Source of the DNA: DASYPQ01 sp041488095
Lineage (GTDB): Bacteria > Planctomycetota > UBA1135 > GCA-002686595
Assembly (NCBI GenBank): GCA_041488095.1
Contig: JBGPOP010000003.1
Location: forward strand, 1-64,000
Length of the DNA: 64,000 bases
Direction: 5' to 3'
In this document: positions 58,639-64,000 of the stretch, piece by piece
How positions within the stretch are numbered: position 1 is the stretch's first letter
Layout of the letters: every line of letters begins with the position of its first letter
Translations under genes and position numbers: made by a program
The notes under the pieces: generated by a model
Seen by the model: the letters and a program-made list of their open reading frames with translations, nothing else
Told to the model about the DNA's origin: nothing
The model's database searches: none

Positions 58639-58972
58639 CCGTGCCAACCCCCTTCCAGCCGCTCGTTGCGCAGCGTCCGTATGCGGGGGACCGGCTCGCG
58701 GGGGCCGGGTGGCGGGGAAACCGGCGAATTTCGGTCGAATGCTGCGGCGGGGTCGGCGACCGAAGGGAGCCGAACAGCCTGAAGGCCTGAGCGAACCCGA
58801 GGGATTCCGCCGTCAGTCCCGGAGCGTCTATGTCCGGCGCAGGCTCGAGTGGCGGATCACCCTGTAGAGAGCCACGACGAGAAAGCGGCCGACGAGGAAA
58901 CCGAGGGCCCAGGTCCGAGGGCCACAAGGACGACCTCACCGCCACTCGAGCGAGGTGCCGCGTCGGTGCCTG
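58639..58972. other. 334-bp region without a recognisable gene
   Basis: This lies between the CAP-domain gene 3' end and the BrnT start, both on the minus strand. Open frames here have no protein-like composition and no ribosome-binding site. The toxin promoter should be near 58650-58720. No repeat or RNA was recognised. Confidence 0.4.
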
Positions 58973-60454
58973 TCACCAGACGAGCTCGAGTCCTCCCGTG
59001 GCGTTCCAGGTGTTGCCAGGAGGATTGGGGCAGAACGCGGGATTGGGATCGCGGTAGTAGGTGAGGTAGTAGCGCGAGGCGCCCGCGGGGATCGGGTCGC
59101 CGAGCGCCGCCGACCTCGCGGAGATCGAAGGATCGCCCACTCCCGGATAGACGGCCACGCCGCCCGACGCGCTCTTCGTCCCGATGCGCTTCAAGGTCCC
59201 GCCGGCGCAGCGCAGGCCGTCTCCGAAGAACACGCTCGGGCTCAGGCGCGCGCTTCCCTGCAAGAAGATGCTCAGCGCAACCGGCAGCTCCCCGGAAGAG
59301 GTCAGCACGACCGTGTCCGGGAACGTCGTGCCCGTGGCCGAGGACAGGGCGCCCGCCGCGACCTGGGAGTTCGCGCAGCCGTGCCCTGAGGCGCCGCTGT
59401 TTCCACACGGACAAGCTCCCGCGCTGCCGTCACCCGGGCAGATCGGGCGCGCGGTGAGCGGTCTCGAGGTGTCCCAGTCGGCGCAGCCCGTCGGGCCGAT
59501 GCCAAGGGATCCGGTCCCCGGGTAGGTGGTGATCGTGCCGGCGGCGTCGCGGAAGACGAAGTAGTAGCGGTGGCATCCCGTGCCGACTCCGCTGATCGTC
59601 GCGGACCAGGCGCCGTTCTGAGGCGTCCCGCGCAGGAGCGTCAGCGGATGGCAGGTCCCGTCGACGTTCACCAACGCCTCCGACGGCGCGCTCGCGTCGT
59701 ACCAGTTCGCCCACACGTCCACCGAGGAAGCCTGGCGCGGGTAGTGGGATCCCGAGGGAATCTTCGGGATCGTGCCGCCGACTCCGTAATCGATCGTCGC
59801 AAGGGTGCCCGTGAACCCGGCCCCGACGCTGCCGTCCAGCATGAGCATGTTCCAGCGATTCGCGTTGTTGTTGTTCCAGCTGCAGTTCGTCATCCCCAAG
59901 TTGTTCTGATACAGCCACAGGTAGAAGAGGGCATCCGGACTCGCCGGTCCGTTGGCGATCGACTCGCCCATCGGTGATGCGCCGAACAAGGCCACGCGCT
60001 GGTTCCAGGTCGTGCAGATGGCGTTGCACATGCTCGTGCCGCCTATGCACGCGCAGCTCGCAACGCCCGAGCAGGAGTCGGGGTACAGGGAACCGATGTT
60101 CGCGACCAGCGTGCAATGCGAGTCGTGGCCGAAGAAGGATTGCAGCTGCATCTCGTCGCAGTGGAAGCGCGCGGCCTTGTTGAGCGGGAGGCTCCAGGGC
60201 AACGGGGGCTTGGGGGAGTAGCAATAACCTTCGCTGCAATTAGATCCGCACTGGGCCATCTCGATCTGTGGATCGCAGCGCGCGCGGTTGATCCACTCGT
60301 GGATCACGCGCTCGCCCCAGTTCGGGAAGCCGTTCACCGACTCTCCACCCTGGAACGGACCGGCGGAGACGGGAGCGGCGAGGGTCGCAACGGCGCAGAG
60401 GATGAGGAGCGGGCCGATCGAGTCGAGGAACGGTGCGAGTGCGGCGCGGGGCAT
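58973..60454 (-). CDS. Secreted CAP/SCP-domain protein with planctomycete C-terminal module
   Basis: The protein has 493 residues; AGGAGA precedes the ATG at 60454, followed by a signal peptide ('LLILCAVATLAAPVSAG'). Residues about 35-250 are CAP-like: 'VIHEWINRARCDP', 'KAARFHCDEMQ', 'SFFGHDSH' and 'GESIANG', with many extra Cys. A middle beta domain (about 255-340) has 'YYFVFRDAAGTI'. The last ~155 residues are the module shared with 29832-31610 and 45207-46304 ('CPCGNSGASGHGC', 'SIFLQGSARL', 'FGDGLRCAGGTLKR', 'RSAALGDPI', 'YYRDP'). CAP proteins bind lipids or act extracellularly; the role here is unknown. Confidence 0.82.
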   Translation of the reverse strand: MPRAALAPFLDSIGPLLILCAVATLAAPVSAGPFQGGESVNGFPNWGERVIHEWINRARCDPQIEMAQCGSNCSEGYCYSPKPPLPWSLPLNKAARFHCDEMQLQSFFGHDSHCTLVANIGSLYPDSCSGVASCACIGGTSMCNAICTTWNQRVALFGASPMGESIANGPASPDALFYLWLYQNNLGMTNCSWNNNNANRWNMLMLDGSVGAGFTGTLATIDYGVGGTIPKIPSGSHYPRQASSVDVWANWYDASAPSEALVNVDGTCHPLTLLRGTPQNGAWSATISGVGTGCHRYYFVFRDAAGTITTYPGTGSLGIGPTGCADWDTSRPLTARPICPGDGSAGACPCGNSGASGHGCANSQVAAGALSSATGTTFPDTVVLTSSGELPVALSIFLQGSARLSPSVFFGDGLRCAGGTLKRIGTKSASGGVAVYPGVGDPSISARSAALGDPIPAGASRYYLTYYRDPNPAFCPNPPGNTWNATGGLELVW

Positions 60455-60579
60455 GGTGGCTCTCCTTCCGGTGATCGGAGGGCGCAATCGATTCCGTCTC
60501 GCGGATCCACCGCGAGGACGGGCGACAGCGCCCGGGCGAGGAGACGTTTTCCTCCCCTCGCTTGAATCCTATGCGCGGA

Positions 60580-62211
60580 TCACAGAGCCAGCAACCCCGG
60601 GCTCTCGAGCAGCTTCTTCAGGTACACGAGGAACCGCGCCGCGTTCGCGCCGTCGGTCAGGCGGTGGTCGACGCTGCACGAGAAGTTCATGTACTGCCGC
60701 ACCTCGATCCGGTCGCCTTGCGGGGTCTCGACGACCCCGGGTCGCTTCACGATCCGGTGCACCCCCAGGATCGCGATGTCGGGGAAGTTGATGATCGGCG
60801 TCGCCAAGATCCCGCCGATGTTGCCAGCGTTCGTGATCGAGAACGTGCTGCCCTTGAGCTCCTCGGGCTTCACCTTGCCCGATCGCGTGCGCTCGGCCAG
60901 CTCGGCGATCTCGGCGGCGAGCTGCAGCACAGTCTTCGACTGGACTTCCCGGACCACCGGCACGAGGAGCCCCGAAGGCGTGTCGGTCGCGATCCCGAGG
61001 TTCACGTACCGGTAGTTGACGATCTCCTGCGTCGCTTCGTCGAGGTGGCCGTTCAGCTCCGGGTACTTCGCCAGCGCGAGCGCGGTCGCCTTCATGATGA
61101 AGGGCATGAACGTCACCTTGACGTTCGACTCGGCGCCGATCGCCTTGGCCTCCTCGCGCAGCTTGACGAGATCGGTGACGTCGACCTCCTCCACCACCGT
61201 GAAGTGGGCCGCGGTGTGCGTCGAGCGCACCATCGCCTCGGCGATCTTGCGGCGCACCCCGCGGAAGGGCGTGCGGGTCTCGCGCTCTCCGGGAGCGAAC
61301 GCGACCGGAGCCGCGGGCGCAGCGGCCGGACGCGCAACAGCCGACGCGGGCGCTGTCGGCGCGAGCGCGGCTGCGCGCGATTGGCCAAAGGCCTCGACGT
61401 CGGAGCGCCGCACGATCGAGTTGCGGCCCGACCCGGGGACCTCGGCGAGCTCGATCCCGAGGTCGCGCGCGAGTCGCCGCGCGCTCGGTACGGCGAGCAC
61501 CTTGTCGTCAGCACGGCTGCGCGAGGGCGCGCGCGCCGCGGCGCCGGCCATGCCGACCGAAGCGAGCGCGGGCTCGCGGGCAGTGGGAGCGCGCGCCGGG
61601 GACACGGCGGCGCTCGTCAGCGAGAAGATGACCTTCCCCACGGGCACGGTCTCGCCCTCCTTCGCGAGAATGCGGGTGATACGCCCCGCGGCGGGCGCCG
61701 GGAGTTCGACCGTCGCCTTGTCGGTCATCACCTCGACGACCGATTGGTGCTCCTTCACGTCGTCGCCGACCTGGACGAGCCACTTGACGATCTCGCCCTC
61801 GGCGATGCCCTCGCCGATGTCGGGGAGCTTGAAATCGATGATCGCGCCGGTCGGTGAAGTCGCGGAAGCACGCTGAGGCAACGGCGCCGGTGGCTGCGGA
61901 GCGGACACGGGCTTCGGCGCAGGCGCCGTCATTCCGCGGCTTGCGGGAGTCGGTGCCGGCTTGGCCGCACCCGCGCCGGCCTCGAGCACGAAGATCACCG
62001 TCCCGACCGGGACCGTGTCGCCCTCCTTGGCGCGGATCGCGACGATCCTTCCGGCCGCGGGCGCGGGCACTTCGACCGTCGCCTTGTCGGTCATCACCTC
62101 CACGATGGACTGGTGCTCCTTGACCTGGTCGCCGACCTTGACGAGCCACTTGACGATCTCGCCTTCGGCGATGCCTTCGCCGATGTCGGGCAGCTTGAAC
62201 TCGATGGCCAT
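60580..62211 (-). CDS. Dihydrolipoamide acyltransferase (E2) with two lipoyl domains
   Basis: The protein has 543 residues. Two nearly identical lipoyl domains carry Lys43 and Lys165, each in 'EVMTDKATVE', and are joined by an Ala/Pro linker. A peripheral-subunit-binding domain lies at about 235-275 ('PSARRLARDLGIELAEV'). The catalytic acyltransferase domain has 'DHRLTDGANAARFL' with active-site His and Asp near the C-terminus. It is an E2 of a pyruvate or branched-chain 2-oxoacid complex, and substrate cannot be fixed from sequence. It is the third gene after E1alpha and E1beta; E3 (lpdA) and lipB lie 7-8 kb away. Confidence 0.94.
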   Translation of the reverse strand: MAIEFKLPDIGEGIAEGEIVKWLVKVGDQVKEHQSIVEVMTDKATVEVPAPAAGRIVAIRAKEGDTVPVGTVIFVLEAGAGAAKPAPTPASRGMTAPAPKPVSAPQPPAPLPQRASATSPTGAIIDFKLPDIGEGIAEGEIVKWLVQVGDDVKEHQSVVEVMTDKATVELPAPAAGRITRILAKEGETVPVGKVIFSLTSAAVSPARAPTAREPALASVGMAGAAARAPSRSRADDKVLAVPSARRLARDLGIELAEVPGSGRNSIVRRSDVEAFGQSRAAALAPTAPASAVARPAAAPAAPVAFAPGERETRTPFRGVRRKIAEAMVRSTHTAAHFTVVEEVDVTDLVKLREEAKAIGAESNVKVTFMPFIMKATALALAKYPELNGHLDEATQEIVNYRYVNLGIATDTPSGLLVPVVREVQSKTVLQLAAEIAELAERTRSGKVKPEELKGSTFSITNAGNIGGILATPIINFPDIAILGVHRIVKRPGVVETPQGDRIEVRQYMNFSCSVDHRLTDGANAARFLVYLKKLLESPGLLAL

Positions 62212-62242
62212 GCGTCAGTCTCCAGTGGGCTCCCGAGGACCT

Positions 62243-63217
62243 CTAGAACCCGTGGACGTGCTCGATCGCGTCGAGCACGCGCCGGTCGTCGGGGATGTAG
62301 TGGTGCTCGAGCGTGTTCGGGAAAGGCGTGTCGAAGCCGGTGACGCGCGCGATCGGGGCTTCCATGTACTCGATCGCGTTCTCGGCGATCAGCGCGCTGA
62401 TCTCGCCGCCGAAGCCGCAGAAACGCGGCGCTTCGTGGACGACGACGACGCGGCCGGTGGTCTTGGCGGCCTCGAGCACGCCCTCCTCGTCGAGCGGGAG
62501 CAGGGTGCGCAGGTCGACGACGAGGCATTCGATGCCCTTCGACGCGGCCTGCTCGGCGGCCTTGGTGCACACCGGGACCATCGCGCCGTAGCAGAAGACG
62601 GTGACGTGCTTGCCCTCGCGCACGGTGCGCAGCGTCGAGAGCGACACGGTGTACTTGCCCTCGGGCACCTCGGCCTTCGTCGAACGGTAGAGAGCCTTCG
62701 GCTCGAGGAAGATCACCGGGTCGGGATCGTCGATCGACGCGAGCAGGAGGCCCTTCGCGTCGTACGGCGTCGAGGGGATCACGACCTTCAGGCCCGGCGT
62801 GTGGCAGAAGTACGCCTCGCCCGACTGGCTGTGGTACAGGCCGCCGCGGATGCCGCCGCCGTAGGGCGTTCGGATCACGAGCGGAGCGCTGTACTGTCCA
62901 CCCGAGCGGTAGCGCAGCTTCGCGGCCTCGCTGACGATCTGGTCGAAGGCCGGGTAGATGAAGTCCTGGAACTGGATCTCGGCGACGGGCTTCAAGCCGT
63001 TGACCGCCATGCCGATCGCGGTGCCGACGATGCCGTCCTCGGATAGGGGCGTATCGAAGCAGCGCTTCTCCCCGAACTCCTTGGTCAGGCCTTCGGTGGC
63101 GAGGAAGACGCCGCCCTTGGGCCCGACGTCCTCGCCGAAGACGACGACGTTCGGGTCGGTGCGCATCGCCGTCTTGAGGGCGTCGTTGACGGCTTGGACG
63201 AGGGTGAAGGTGGGCAT
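62243..63217 (-). CDS. 2-oxoacid dehydrogenase E1 beta subunit
   Basis: The protein has 324 residues. Typical transketolase-pyrimidine-fold motifs: 'VVFGEDVGPKGGVFLATEG', 'FDTPLSEDGIVGTAIGMAV', 'EIQFQDFIYPAFDQIVSEAA', 'YRSGGQYSAPLVIRTPYGGG', and the C-terminal 'VDLRTLLPLDEE'. It pairs with E1alpha to decarboxylate the 2-oxoacid on thiamine diphosphate. It lies 23 bp after E1alpha and 31 bp before E2. Confidence 0.95.
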   Translation of the reverse strand: MPTFTLVQAVNDALKTAMRTDPNVVVFGEDVGPKGGVFLATEGLTKEFGEKRCFDTPLSEDGIVGTAIGMAVNGLKPVAEIQFQDFIYPAFDQIVSEAAKLRYRSGGQYSAPLVIRTPYGGGIRGGLYHSQSGEAYFCHTPGLKVVIPSTPYDAKGLLLASIDDPDPVIFLEPKALYRSTKAEVPEGKYTVSLSTLRTVREGKHVTVFCYGAMVPVCTKAAEQAASKGIECLVVDLRTLLPLDEEGVLEAAKTTGRVVVVHEAPRFCGFGGEISALIAENAIEYMEAPIARVTGFDTPFPNTLEHHYIPDDRRVLDAIEHVHGF

Positions 63218-63240
63218 GGTGGTTTCGCTCTCGGCTCCTC

Positions 63241-64000
63241 CTAGAGCGGGAACTTCCCGCCTCCCGCCTCCGCCTCGCCTCTGCGGCGGGACAAGTCGAA
63301 CAGGGATTCGCCCTGCTTGCGCAGGTGCGGCGGAAGGTCGGCGTACACGTCGCTGAAGATCGTCTCGAGCCCCGGACGCGGCGTCGCTTGCGCGACACGC
63401 GCGGCCTCGTTGACCTCCTCGTTCGCCTCGGCGAGGAGCTTCTCGCGCAGCGATTCGCTCCACAGCTTCTTCTTGCCGAGGAAGCGCTCGAAGCGCTGGA
63501 TCGGATCCCGGCGCTCCCACTCCGCGAGCGTCTCCTTGGGCACGTACCGGGTCGGATCGTCGGAGGTCGAGTGCCCGCCCATGCGGTACGTGACCGCTTC
63601 GATCAGGGTCGGCCCCTTCCCCGAGCGCGCGCGGTCGGCTGCTTCGAGCACGGATTGGCGCACCGCGAGGACGTCGTTGCCGTCGACGCGCACGCCGGGC
63701 ATGCCGTAGGCGACGGCCTTGATCGCGTAGGTCTCCGACGCGGTCTGCTCCTCGGCCGGGCAGGAGATCGCCCAGCCGTTGTTCTGGCACAGGAACACGA
63801 CCGGCGCCTTCCACACGCCGGCGAAGTTCAATCCGGAGTGGAAGCCGAGACTCGATGTGCCGCCGTCGCCGAAGCTCGCCAGAACGACGTCGTCTCCGCC
63901 GCGATACTTGACCGCGTAGGCCGCTCCGACCGCCTGCGGAATCTGCGTGCCGATCGGCGAACTGATCGAGAAGAAGTGGATCGGCTGCGCAGGCGGGGCG
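63241..64000 (-). CDS. 2-oxoacid dehydrogenase E1 alpha subunit (N-terminus outside window)
   Basis: At least 252 residues are visible; the frame continues past the right edge. Reading inward: 'GTQIPQAVGAAYAVKY', the ThDP/Mg site 'SFGDGGTSSLGFHSGLNFAG' and 'CQNNGWAIS', then 'YRMGGHSTSDDPTRYV'. It is the first of the E1alpha-E1beta-E2 genes. It is clearly related to the E1alpha at 56271-57380, and 'GDGGTSSLGFH' here corresponds to 'GDGATSSNGFH' there. Confidence 0.94.
   Translation of the reverse strand, partial: APPAQPIHFFSISSPIGTQIPQAVGAAYAVKYRGGDDVVLASFGDGGTSSLGFHSGLNFAGVWKAPVVFLCQNNGWAISCPAEEQTASETYAIKAVAYGMPGVRVDGNDVLAVRQSVLEAADRARSGKGPTLIEAVTYRMGGHSTSDDPTRYVPKETLAEWERRDPIQRFERFLGKKKLWSESLREKLLAEANEEVNEAARVAQATPRPGLETIFSDVYADLPPHLRKQGESLFDLSRRRGEAEAGGGKFPL

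Overview
The window is high-GC bacterial DNA, densely coded on both strands. It most resembles a Planctomycetota-type chromosome. The pointers are: an ECF sigma factor overlapping a transmembrane Ser/Thr kinase; a second kinase remnant with the coil-plus-TPR tail typical of planctomycete kinases; three secreted proteins sharing one Cys/Gly-rich C-terminal module; and many secreted peptidases (tricorn-like, M14, M20, S46). Myxococcota or Acidobacteriota-like lineages are not excluded. There is no rRNA, CRISPR array or prophage. One tRNA (CAU anticodon) and one insertion sequence are present.

Layout. 1-11.8 kb: kinase-TPR tail, a HEAT/VWA protein, secreted proteins of unknown function, a tricorn-like protease and a BP74-like lipoprotein. 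12.3-14.6 kb: ECF sigma / kinase / small-protein cassette. 15.7-23.8 kb: a seven-gene minus-strand operon. It encodes an HTH-EIIA regulator followed by a hydrogenase-4/complex-I-like membrane complex (HyfB, C, E, F, G and ferredoxin-HyfI-like subunits). The large subunit has lost the NiFe-ligating cysteines, so this is an energy-converting-hydrogenase-related (Ehr) complex rather than a hydrogenase. 24-31.6 kb: UppS, a regulator/membrane-protein pair with a candidate operator, CstA, a dicarboxylate symporter and a propeller protein. 31.9-40.3 kb: a CKGKGGC-rich lipoprotein, TerC, the tRNA, M14 and M20 peptidases, and an IS with 28-bp terminal repeats. 40.3-44.9 kb: two tandem HDOD-REC-GGDEF proteins and an HPt protein. 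45-51.3 kb: P-domain protein, S46 peptidase, and an octaheme cytochrome next to an outer-membrane barrel (possible electron conduit). 51.3-64 kb: lipoate and 2-oxoacid dehydrogenase genes (lpd, lipB, E1alpha, E1beta, E2), two toxin-antitoxin pairs, a CAP-domain protein and broken genes.

The most notable result is two genes hidden by in-frame UGA codons. One (51329-51589) is a SelW/Rdx-like protein with a CxxU motif. The other (54630-54956) is a lipoprotein with a heavy-metal-associated domain whose metal motif reads UxxC. Each UGA is followed, at 22 and 17 nt, by a hairpin that fits the usual description of a bacterial SECIS element. Together they imply that the organism decodes UGA as selenocysteine, and that ordinary gene calling would miss or truncate its selenoproteins.

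Functionally the genes suggest a peptide- and organic-acid-using heterotroph. Secreted peptidases, CstA and the symporter supply substrate; the 2-oxoacid dehydrogenases with lipoate ligation feed acyl-CoA metabolism; and the Ehr complex plus the possible porin-cytochrome pair point to flexible membrane electron transfer.
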